A DNA stretch of 29,599 nucleotides, taken from positions 1-29,599 of IMG/VR virus record IMGVR_UViG_3300021519_000046. One strand, written 5' to 3'. The notes below the pieces were generated by a model. That model was not told the DNA's origin, made no database searches, and saw only the letters and a list, made by a program, of their open reading frames with translations. A program made the translations under genes and the position numbers. How positions within the stretch are numbered: the stretch's first letter is position 1; each line of letters starts with the position of its first letter. Of this stretch, positions 22,979 through 29,599 are shown one piece after another. Source of the DNA: a virus.

Positions 22979-24088
22979 ATGTCAAATATAAATAAAAAAT
23001 CAGACTTTGGCTGGGGCACAGATGCTTATCCTGCGCAAGAGCCACAAGAGGTGCAGTTCCAGCAGGAACGCGCAGACATGTCCCAGATGCCACCGGTCAG
23101 AGATCAGCAATATGCTTGGGTTGTCTCCGGTAAGGACATCCTGGTGGTGTCTGAAGACAAACTAGATGATGCATTTACTGCGCTTGGAATCAAGAGAGAT
23201 CACCATGGCCCGGTTGCCACCGGAACGGTCAACGTTTCAAACAGGTGGACCACATCTTTTGTCGTCAACGAGTCAAATGTGGATTTGGAATATCTTGACA
23301 AGATTTTTCAGCGTTGGGCAAAAAACCCCAAGATGGATTTTGAAGATTTAAATCACAATCTGTTCATTCAATCTGTCCAAAATAAAAACGGCATACCTCT
23401 GCCTGTAAAAACCAACTACACAAATAGAAAATTTGCTGCCGATCCTGGTTTTGGGGACGGATTTAAATACCCTTGGAAAAATACAGACGAGAGCCTATAC
23501 ACCGAAATACAAATACAGGACAATGATCGTGGCAAACTGCCGGGTCAAGGTGACCTGAGTAATGGTGGAGAAAAACTTACTGAGGAAACATACCAATGCC
23601 CAGGATGTTTGGGCGTGTTTGCTGATGGCATTCAACTTCGCGAACACATGGTTAATTTCCATCGCAAAGATCCGCCTACCGGCTATGAGGAGGAGATTCG
23701 TGACAATGACGAGATGTTTTATCCCGACAACGAAGCCTCAAGGTCAAACGGCGAAATGCTCAACATGATGTCGTCGGCAAAAGACGACGAGATTGAGATT
23801 GATGGCCCCATTCCCTTTTCTTTTAACCCAGAAAAAAGCCGAATCTATGTCGGTCAGCCAGGGGACGAGAGACCCGAAGTCGACTCTGTAAACATGTTTG
23901 GGCTTGCCGAAGGCTATTACACGCCGGATGGGGACATACTCATTGTCACTCAAGCGTTTGCCCCATATTCTATTAAGTACTTTCTAAGGCTGTGGTACGA
24001 AATTCATCCCGAACTTAAGGTGAAAAAGGTCTACCTGATTAGAAAACAAAACGGTAGAAAAATCAAAGAGAGGGTTGCAAATGCTTAA
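22979..24088 (+). CDS. Protein with classical C2H2 zinc finger
   Basis: A 369-residue protein, family unknown. Residues 205-228 form a textbook C2H2 finger: Y-x-C207-x2-C210-x3-F214-x5-L220-x2-H223-x4-H228. The N-terminal region (45-130) has strands and helices (YAWVVSGKDILVVSEDKL, DLEYLDKIFQRWAKN), and the C-terminal 100 residues form another alpha/beta region (SRIYVGQPGDE, GYYTPDGDILIVTQAF) ending in a basic tail. ATG 22979 has no Shine-Dalgarno and lies against a terminator; ATG 23078, with AGGA upstream, is an alternative start. The stop overlaps the SWIM gene by 8 bases, so the two are a translational pair. Confidence 0.75.
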   Translation: MSNINKKSDFGWGTDAYPAQEPQEVQFQQERADMSQMPPVRDQQYAWVVSGKDILVVSEDKLDDAFTALGIKRDHHGPVATGTVNVSNRWTTSFVVNESNVDLEYLDKIFQRWAKNPKMDFEDLNHNLFIQSVQNKNGIPLPVKTNYTNRKFAADPGFGDGFKYPWKNTDESLYTEIQIQDNDRGKLPGQGDLSNGGEKLTEETYQCPGCLGVFADGIQLREHMVNFHRKDPPTGYEEEIRDNDEMFYPDNEASRSNGEMLNMMSSAKDDEIEIDGPIPFSFNPEKSRIYVGQPGDERPEVDSVNMFGLAEGYYTPDGDILIVTQAFAPYSIKYFLRLWYEIHPELKVKKVYLIRKQNGRKIKERVANA

Positions 24089-26135
24089 CCTTCACCAAAA
24101 AGCGGCGGCCTGGGATAAAACGCCCAGTACGATGTCTTTTGAGGAGTCCGAGTATGTCACAGATCCCGCTCTTTATGAATCCCTGGATCCGTCTAAGGGT
24201 TTTGATTTAGAGAAACTGGGAGCCACTCAACACCTTTCTGAATGGAAGGATGTCGAGCAAAAGGCAAAAAGGATTATTGACTCTGGTGGTGTTGATATCT
24301 GGGCAAAAGAGCCTAGAGATCCAAACAATCCGCTCGGCGCTGTTTCCATAAGTGGACAAATAATAGGCGACAACGGCGTGCACAAAGGGGTGGTATTGAT
24401 ACCAAGTCCCGCTGCATCGACAGTTATTTCATGGAACTGTTCTTGCACGTGGGGCGAGTACCGAAGACCCGGACTTCCAAATGTTAATCCGGACTATTAC
24501 CATGTTTGGGAGAGGTATTCCGGCCGCGTGTGTTCGCACATACTCTCCCTGTACTGGAGGGCCCAAGATTATCGGCAACGCATCGACTTTTCGGATGTCG
24601 ACCCCGAAATAATGCGAGCCGCAGCACCCGCCCTAACTGAGATGGGGGCCCTTCCGCTGGAGATTGCAAAACAATATGCGGATGATGCGTCTCCAATTGA
24701 TCCAGCGATATTAGAAGGTCTCGAGCCTGGCGAAACAACTTATCAAGACATCTTGCAAGAAGAAGATAGAGAAAGGCAAAGACTTCTTAGACAGCCGATG
24801 GATCTCGATGAAGAATCAATAGCCCTACAAGAGAGAATAGACGAGTCTTTCAATGCAATTCTTGACCCTGAATACCGTGTACAGGATAAATCCAGAGGCA
24901 TATTTGATACGGATGAAACAGAGACTTATAAAAAAGAAATTAAAGAACTAGAACAGCACATCGTTCCCTGGCAAGAGCAAATCTCTTTAATCGATGGCGT
25001 TCTGTTTATGGTCGCTATCAATAATCAAGGCGAACTGCTTGATCAAAAACAACTTCTATCTGAAGATTATATAAACAACATAGAACGTTTTGAATTATAT
25101 GATAAATCAAAACATGATGGAAAACATATAATACTTCCAAAAAGAATCCTAGAGCATCTTTTAGAAGAAGAAAACGATGCTATAAAAAATAATTTTTTTC
25201 AAACAAGCACAAATTTTAGAAAAATTTATTCTCAAATAACAGGTGGAAAAAACTGGGAAAATCTTGATGACAACAGTAGAAAAGAATTTATTAATAGATT
25301 AAAAATTATAGTAAAAAATCTGCGGTATTTCTCTAATCATCTGCAGTCTTTGTCTAATCCATTTAAAAAAAATATAGAAGACCGAAGAAAAATAATATAT
25401 CGTGAGCAAAAAAGAAACGCACTTACCAGGGGCGTGTCCCCAGACTATTATAGACAGTGGTTAACAGAAGCGGAAAAAGAAAAAAGATATTGGCAGTATT
25501 ACAAGGAGTATACTGGCTCTCAATATCTTGAAAAATTTGAAAGTGATTTTGAGAAAGATCCGATGATGGCTCTTCAAAATTCTTTGGCTGAAAGAATGCG
25601 TAACAGAACCCCCATAGAGCAAACAGACCGGGCGGTTCAAGAGCAGACAAAATATCTTTTTGCCCCCAGGGAGGAACCCGAAGAGGACCAAGGATTTTCT
25701 CCAGAAGAGGGGCCAAGAACCTCTAATTTCTCATTCATCTCCTCAGAGTTCGACATTAATGACATTACTATTTATTTGCAAAACGAAATAGGTAATGGAG
25801 ACAAACCGCCAGGTTACGCAAGAAGAGAGATGTGGGGAGAGCAGCGTGCCGGACTATGCCCACACCCAAGCGCGGTTCCTGTAAGCATGCGACCTGACGG
25901 AAACTTGATTTACTCCCAAGACGATCTCGGATATCATCCCGAACTAGGTGAGATGGGTCATACCCTCGAAGAGAGGGGAACCTATGGTGCTATTCCTGTC
26001 GGCGAAGAGATTAAAATACTTTCTGTTCATCCTAAGGATAGGATGATTCTAATTGAATATGATTTGGGCAACCCATCCCCAAACCATCAGCATATCCATC
26101 TTTGGGTTCCAATCAAAGATGTTGATTTAATTTGA
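24081..26135 (+). CDS. Large SWIM zinc-finger protein
   Basis: A 684-residue protein from ATG 24081 (AGAGGG just upstream; TTG 24075 is also in frame). The SWIM site is C120-x-C122 ... C151-x-H153, with WNCSCTW and RVCSHILSLYW around it. Residues about 220-520 are Lys/Glu/Asn-rich and likely coiled; the matching DNA (about 24890-25560) is clearly more AT-rich than its flanks. The C terminus is a separate region with AGLCPHPSAVPVSMRPDG and a beta-rich end (EEIKILSVHPKDRMILIEY). Such size and modularity would suit a virion or ejected protein, but no catalytic site is seen. It pairs with the C2H2 gene upstream. Confidence 0.75.
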   Translation: MLNLHQKAAAWDKTPSTMSFEESEYVTDPALYESLDPSKGFDLEKLGATQHLSEWKDVEQKAKRIIDSGGVDIWAKEPRDPNNPLGAVSISGQIIGDNGVHKGVVLIPSPAASTVISWNCSCTWGEYRRPGLPNVNPDYYHVWERYSGRVCSHILSLYWRAQDYRQRIDFSDVDPEIMRAAAPALTEMGALPLEIAKQYADDASPIDPAILEGLEPGETTYQDILQEEDRERQRLLRQPMDLDEESIALQERIDESFNAILDPEYRVQDKSRGIFDTDETETYKKEIKELEQHIVPWQEQISLIDGVLFMVAINNQGELLDQKQLLSEDYINNIERFELYDKSKHDGKHIILPKRILEHLLEEENDAIKNNFFQTSTNFRKIYSQITGGKNWENLDDNSRKEFINRLKIIVKNLRYFSNHLQSLSNPFKKNIEDRRKIIYREQKRNALTRGVSPDYYRQWLTEAEKEKRYWQYYKEYTGSQYLEKFESDFEKDPMMALQNSLAERMRNRTPIEQTDRAVQEQTKYLFAPREEPEEDQGFSPEEGPRTSNFSFISSEFDINDITIYLQNEIGNGDKPPGYARREMWGEQRAGLCPHPSAVPVSMRPDGNLIYSQDDLGYHPELGEMGHTLEERGTYGAIPVGEEIKILSVHPKDRMILIEYDLGNPSPNHQHIHLWVPIKDVDLI

Positions 26136-26160
26136 CAAATTAGAATTAATTTATTATGCT
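26132..26160 (+). promoter_or_regulatory. Sigma-70-type promoter, leaderless layout
   Basis: A perfect -35 TTGACA (26132-26137) is followed after 17 bases by TATGCT (26155-26160). A TATTAT at 26152-26157 is an alternative with short spacing. With the usual 6-7 base distance, transcription would start at or next to the A of ATG 26167. No Shine-Dalgarno precedes that ATG. Confidence 0.6.
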
Positions 26161-26166
26161 GGTGGC

Positions 26167-26322
26167 ATGAGAAATTCACTCAGTAAAGATTACGAAGAAG
26201 TAGTCGAAAAAATAATTAAGGATCCTGAGTCTTACAACTCCTGGTCACCATCTGCCGAAGATGAGGCAGTGGAAATAAAAAATTTAATAAACGATATTGC
26301 ATGGAGCAGATATGAAGACTGA
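26167..26322 (+). CDS. Small hypothetical protein, probably leaderless
   Basis: A 51-residue ORF starting 6 bases after a -10-like box and ending in TGA 26320-26322. The product is acidic and helical (SKDYEEVVEKIIKDPESY, then EDEAVEIKNLINDIAW). No family recognised. It has no Shine-Dalgarno, but the next gene starts within it at ATG 26312 after GGAG at 26303-26306, giving an 11-base overlap. It may head a small operon reaching at least to 27636. Confidence 0.6.
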   Translation: MRNSLSKDYEEVVEKIIKDPESYNSWSPSAEDEAVEIKNLINDIAWSRYED

Positions 26323-26734
26323 AGAACTCGAATCAGTAATTAAGAGCGCTATTGCGGGTTGCGTTGTAGAACATTTGACCGATCAACCCGGAGAAGATGT
26401 TGTTGTTTTTAGAATTGAAACACCATTTTTTAATTTTAAGATTGATCAACAAATAGCAATTTTTGCATATTATCGCGAAAAAGACAATCTTCTGCAATTT
26501 TCGGATAGAGGACTTTATTCCTTCTGCATTGGCACAGAAGAAAGAGTTGCTATAAACATGAAACGTCACCGCAATTTCATCAAAGCAATCGGCTATATTC
26601 TTATGAGTGGCGAAACAGAGGACGGATCCTTTGTGGTCAATACCCCCACCGTTAGCCTAGATGTAGAAGATCTTGACCTGCCCCTATTCGTTGGCCAATA
26701 CATTTCGTCGCTTCTTTATTGCGGCGAAGTATGA
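26312..26734 (+). CDS. Hypothetical protein, DUF1828-like pattern
   Basis: A 140-residue protein from ATG 26312, with GGAG 5 bases upstream; the open frame begins at 26297 but that start is inside the previous gene and lacks a site. The core EDVVVFRIETPFFNF, IAIFAYYREKDNLLQFSDRG and FIKAIGYIL recalls DUF1828-type domains (a strand pair, then S-D-x-G and helices). This is a weak resemblance. No enzyme motif seen. The stop overlaps the next gene by ATGA. Confidence 0.7.
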   Translation: MKTEELESVIKSAIAGCVVEHLTDQPGEDVVVFRIETPFFNFKIDQQIAIFAYYREKDNLLQFSDRGLYSFCIGTEERVAINMKRHRNFIKAIGYILMSGETEDGSFVVNTPTVSLDVEDLDLPLFVGQYISSLLYCGEV

Positions 26735-27165
26735 TCCCAGTATTCTCAATTCACATGACTGTTGGGCTGGTTGATCCCCAGTTTGACTCAAATGAATTTT
26801 CGGAAATTCTTGACACGTATGCGCTTAACTATTTAGCACCAATCGGACCAGGGATGGCTGCTTTAACGCGTAGACCCGAGCCAGAGACCGAGGAAGAAGA
26901 GATTATGCAGGCGATAAGTCCAGGCACACACGAAATCAATATTGTTTTTGACTTTGACCCAAACGAAGAGAACTTCCTAAACATGCTGGTCCAGGACACC
27001 CCGTATAACAGATATAACATTGCAAATCAACTATCAACGATGGTATGCATGTTGTCTCTGAAAAGCATTGATTGTGCTCCGACATATTTTAATATTAAAA
27101 TAAGCGGAGATTATATAGAAGATGAACTATATGAAAAGATGAAGAAACAGAGATTTAAACTATGA
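26731..27165 (+). CDS. Hypothetical protein
   Basis: A 144-residue acidic protein from ATG 26731 (ATGA overlap). It reads IPVFSIHMTVGLVDP, a Glu-rich loop (PEPETEEEEIM), THEINIVFDFDPNEENFL and a C-terminal DYIEDELYEKMKKQ. The alternation suggests an alpha/beta fold with no visible catalytic site. It forms a close pair with the preceding gene; the two may be partners. Confidence 0.7.
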   Translation: MIPVFSIHMTVGLVDPQFDSNEFSEILDTYALNYLAPIGPGMAALTRRPEPETEEEEIMQAISPGTHEINIVFDFDPNEENFLNMLVQDTPYNRYNIANQLSTMVCMLSLKSIDCAPTYFNIKISGDYIEDELYEKMKKQRFKL

Positions 27166-27166
27166 A

Positions 27167-27382
27167 ATGGAAAAATTCATCAAGTGTTTCAAGTGCAAAA
27201 AAGTTATTGAAGCGGACAATAAGTCAATCATATCTTTTTATGCAATAAATCATTCTGACAAAAACGAGAGCGAATACAACTTTTGCTCTGAGCCCTGCCT
27301 TGATGGATTTTTTAAGGACAGGATTAAATTCAAAAAAATAGTAAAGGGTCTACAAGATGAAGAAGACAACAAAAACGACTAG
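27167..27382 (+). CDS. Small MYM/TRASH-like zinc protein
   Basis: A 71-residue protein. Cysteines are in CFKC (C7, C10) and FCSEPC (C40, C44), with a helix after the last pair (LDGFFKDRIKFKKIV). This C-x2-C...C-x3-C with FC...C plus following F resembles TRASH/MYM-type metal sites. ATG 27167 lies one base after the previous stop. A Lys/Asp-rich C terminus overlaps the next gene by 26 bases. Metal binding is likely; role unknown. Confidence 0.65.
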   Translation: MEKFIKCFKCKKVIEADNKSIISFYAINHSDKNESEYNFCSEPCLDGFFKDRIKFKKIVKGLQDEEDNKND

Positions 27383-27581
27383 TCTTGAGTCTACTCAAGA
27401 ACAGGAACCGGCTCAAGACACATTGAACTCTCCGGTGATGACAAATCTGGAATCGGACCCAAAGCCATCACCACCCAGTTCAATTGTCACAATGACTATT
27501 GGGAATGAAACAGTTTCTGTTCCCGTTAAAACAACAAGAGAACTTTACATGGAAGCCGGAAGAAATGATAAAAAGAATTAA
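27357..27581 (+). CDS. Low-complexity small protein
   Basis: A 74-residue protein from ATG 27357. The first 50 residues are Thr, Ser, Gln, Glu and Pro (probably disordered), followed by SIVTMTIGNETVSVPV and TRELYMEAGRND, which look like a strand pair and a short helix. A weak ribosome site only. It overlaps both the previous zinc protein gene and the next micro-ORF. Family unknown; confidence is moderate because of composition. Confidence 0.55.
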   Translation: MKKTTKTTSLESTQEQEPAQDTLNSPVMTNLESDPKPSPPSSIVTMTIGNETVSVPVKTTRELYMEAGRNDKKN

Positions 27582-27636
27582 AAAGATGCTCGGATTGCAT
27601 AAATGCAAATGCGATCAGTGTAAGTGCAACTCTTAA
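27565..27636 (+). CDS. Cysteine-rich micropeptide
   Basis: A 23-residue ORF, MIKRIKKMLGLHKCKCDQCK followed by CNS. The C-terminal half is CKCDQCKC (four Cys), the first half basic. CCGGAAGAA lies just upstream of ATG 27565, which supports translation. The four closely spaced cysteines could bind metal. It overlaps the previous gene by 17 bases and ends 20 bases before the next promoter. Very small, so treat as a candidate. Confidence 0.4.
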   Translation: MIKRIKKMLGLHKCKCDQCKCNS

Positions 27637-27662
27637 TATAATGACCGTAGCAGTGCTATAAT
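27633..27662 (+). promoter_or_regulatory. Extended -10 promoter, leaderless layout
   Basis: TGCTATAAT at 27654-27662 is an extended -10 box. TTAATA at 27633-27638 could serve as a weak -35 at 18 bases. ATG 27670 begins 7 bases after the -10 box, so transcription would start at or beside the start codon. No Shine-Dalgarno is present. Confidence 0.6.
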
Positions 27663-27669
27663 TATTGTA

Positions 27670-28245
27670 ATGGACGAGTCCGCCTACGAGGAATGGCCCG
27701 AGGGCATTGACGATACCCCATGGTTTCGTTGGCTCAGGGAAAACAAACCAGAACTTTTTGAAAGTTATCGTGTTCAAAAAGAAAAAGAGCAGTCAAGACA
27801 AAAGGTTGATAACGCCTGGTCTGATCTGAATGCCTGGTCTGATCTAGGTCCCCATTGGGGAGACAGGCGGGCAGCAAAGGAAGAAAAAAAGATTCCAGCG
27901 GCAGCAAAAAGCGCAATGAGACACAGAAGCGCTTGCGGAGTCAAACTGTCCGACAGTGACCTTGCGCGTTTCTGGTCCAAGATAGATGTCAAAAACGCTA
28001 GTAAGTGTTGGCCTTGGAAGAACAGCCTTAGGGGGTCTCTGGGCTACGGCCAATTTCGCATTGGTGACAAGATATGCGACGCCCATAGAATCTCTTTAGA
28101 ATTAAAAGAAGGCCCACTTAAGAAGGGCCGTTACGTTTGCCACAGTTGCGACAATCCGATCTGCTGCAATCCGCACCATCTTTTTGGCGGCACTCAAAAA
28201 GAAAACATGGATGATATGACCGAAAAGGGTCGCGGAGATAACTAA
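27670..28245 (+). CDS. HNH endonuclease
   Basis: A 191-residue free-standing HNH (HNH_3 type) nuclease. The nuclease half runs from FWSKIDVKN (102-109) through CWPWK, LGYGQFRIG and AHRISLEL (H139) to YVCHSCDNPICCNPHHLFGG (156-174), where C157-H158, N162, N167 and H170 form the finger and active site, then TQKENMDDM. Such genes are often homing nucleases; no intron or split gene is visible next to it. The N-terminal half is charged and has a tandem NAWSDL repeat coded by two 18-base copies. Promoter and ATG arrangement suggest a leaderless mRNA. Confidence 0.9.
   Translation: MDESAYEEWPEGIDDTPWFRWLRENKPELFESYRVQKEKEQSRQKVDNAWSDLNAWSDLGPHWGDRRAAKEEKKIPAAAKSAMRHRSACGVKLSDSDLARFWSKIDVKNASKCWPWKNSLRGSLGYGQFRIGDKICDAHRISLELKEGPLKKGRYVCHSCDNPICCNPHHLFGGTQKENMDDMTEKGRGDN
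27811..27846 (+). repeat. Two-copy 18-base tandem repeat in HNH gene
   Basis: 27811-27828 and 27829-27846 are identical except for two bases (C/T at position 3, G/A at position 18) and encode NAWSDL twice. It keeps the reading frame. Confidence 0.9.
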
Positions 28246-28289
28246 TCTTATCCCCTTTGCAGCAACATAAAAAGTAACAGGAGTAACAG

Positions 28290-29599
28290 TTGCCTAAAAG
28301 AATTGAAACATCAAAGGAAATGGTCCTTGGCGGCCGTATCCTGTCAAGAAACCTTCTTGAGGACATCAAAGAGAAGATTGCAATCAGCGCTCAGTTGATG
28401 GACAAGTCTTCGGCCGACACAGGGGACCAAGAATCGGAACAGGTGTCTCCCGAACCCGAGAATACCGACTATGCGAATATCTCGTTGGAGGATGCGCAGT
28501 CAATACTAGAGCATTCCGACTACGATCAGACAATAGCCCTTCTAGGCGGCCTAGAGGGAAAGATTGGCAATCTTGACAAAGAACTTTTAACAATTCAAAG
28601 AAGAATAAAGGGTGCTATCGAGGAGCATTTTGGTAGACAGTATCCCGCTCAGCAACAGCGCGATCTTGAGGACGAGCAGTATCGTCTTGAGTACGAGCAA
28701 GCACAACAGATTCCCAATTGGTCTAAAGATCCAATTCATATGCGTTACAGAAATTCAAAATATCTGTATTCGCAAGAAGTAAATATTGACCTTTTAAATA
28801 TTCTGAATAAACTGCAAGAAAACGCGGGAAGAGCCGAAATTCCTCTTTCTCATCAAGAATTACAATTACTTCAGTCTGCCCCTCCAGAGGTTCTAAACAG
28901 TGGTCTTTCAATAAATGAAAACGGCACGGTTTATGTACCACCGAGTTTTGTTAATCCTCTTCGTCCACAGTCTCAGGAGCAGATCACACCAGAGGGGCAA
29001 GAAAGCCTCTTCAACGAGCCTCCAAGAAGCCCTGGGTTTAATTTAAGCCCGGAACAACTTATGAACGCCGTTCTTCTCGGAAACGACGCAGAGTACAGAC
29101 AGCAATACGGAGAGGAACTGTTTGGAAAAATAGATCCACTTGTTGCTGAGTGGAAAACGGCTTTTGAAAATAAAAAAAATACAGTAAATCTTTATCGTGA
29201 AGTCGAACAAAAGTCAAAAGCGTTATATCAAGAGGCTATACCCGAAGAATTTAAAAACATAGAACGTCAGACACCACAAATGTTTGAAGAGTTTGATCCC
29301 GAAAAGGCGCGACAAAAAACACAAGAAATTGCGGAGAACAGAAAAGAATTAGCAGAAAAATACAAAAAAGAAAATGAACCGCTTAAGAGGGATTGGAAAA
29401 AAATACGCGAACTGCGTGAGTTGAAAAAGAAACTTCCGCTGGACCCCGTAGATCATAGGCCTTTTGAAAATCCACCCGTAGAAACTGTCTCAAAAAGTAC
29501 TGAGAGCATTCTTCAAGAATTTGATTCAATTATAAAAAACAATGGAACGATTGTTTTAAACGCGTTTTCAGACTCTGACCGCCAGTTAGCCGCTCTAAT
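28290..29599 (+). CDS. Large Glu/Lys-rich protein, 3' end outside window
   Basis: An ORF open from TTG 28290 to the last base (436 complete codons). AGGAG at 28279-28283 is 6 bases upstream, a good fit for the TTG start. Residues 1-50 are mixed (LGGRILSRNLLEDIKEK), then a Glu/Asp/Gln-rich section, then helices with heptads (LLGGLEGKIGNLDKELLTI). The later part (KARQKTQEIAENRKELAEKY) is a Lys/Glu coiled coil and is more AT-rich. No catalytic motif is visible. It resembles the SWIM protein at 24081 only in composition. Length suggests a virion or internal protein; no family assigned. Confidence 0.75.
   Translation, partial: MPKRIETSKEMVLGGRILSRNLLEDIKEKIAISAQLMDKSSADTGDQESEQVSPEPENTDYANISLEDAQSILEHSDYDQTIALLGGLEGKIGNLDKELLTIQRRIKGAIEEHFGRQYPAQQQRDLEDEQYRLEYEQAQQIPNWSKDPIHMRYRNSKYLYSQEVNIDLLNILNKLQENAGRAEIPLSHQELQLLQSAPPEVLNSGLSINENGTVYVPPSFVNPLRPQSQEQITPEGQESLFNEPPRSPGFNLSPEQLMNAVLLGNDAEYRQQYGEELFGKIDPLVAEWKTAFENKKNTVNLYREVEQKSKALYQEAIPEEFKNIERQTPQMFEEFDPEKARQKTQEIAENRKELAEKYKKENEPLKRDWKKIRELRELKKKLPLDPVDHRPFENPPVETVSKSTESILQEFDSIIKNNGTIVLNAFSDSDRQLAAL

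Overview
The window reads as a contiguous piece of a tailed double-stranded DNA phage genome (Caudoviricetes type). Every supported gene lies on the + strand. Genes are packed with 1, 4 or 8 base overlaps between stop and next start, and the cargo is viral: replication genes, then a terminase, then a portal. The host cannot be fixed from sequence alone. An actinobacterial host is a reasonable guess: the DNA polymerase is DnaE-type with an apparently complete PHP metal site, TTG and GTG starts are common, and some gene-cluster heads look leaderless. No integrase, repressor, lysis gene, tRNA or CRISPR array is visible.

Layout. 23-1498: a SWIM zinc-finger protein, an unknown coiled-coil protein and a P-loop NTPase. 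1458-11004: replication and recombination block in one run (DnaB-like helicase, DnaG-like primase, small acidic protein, candidate ssDNA-binding protein, DnaE polymerase, RecA-like recombinase, PD-(D/E)XK nuclease, Cas4/RecB-like nuclease, RuvC-like resolvase, sigma region 4-like protein). 10997-14359: packaging block ending in the large terminase, with a zinc/HTH protein as candidate small terminase. 14414-19645: two probable virion-associated proteins and the portal. 19638-22795: metallophosphoesterase and nine small genes, including a DUF3310 protein and a cysteine-free FmdB-like protein. 22794-22978: an intergenic segment with a 16-bp hairpin, extra long-range pairing and an intrinsic terminator that ends just before the next ATG. 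22979-29599: a protein with a classical C2H2 zinc finger, a large SWIM protein, small genes, an HNH endonuclease and a gene running off the end.

How the genes work together. Helicase, primase, SSB candidate and polymerase would make a phage replisome. RecA with three nucleases would provide recombination-dependent replication and branch resolution ahead of packaging. The terminase and portal then fill the head. The best candidates for something new are the attenuator-like RNA at 22794-22978, the leaderless-type promoters at 26167 and 27670, the hairpin before the polymerase operon (4708-4768) and the C2H2/SWIM gene pair.
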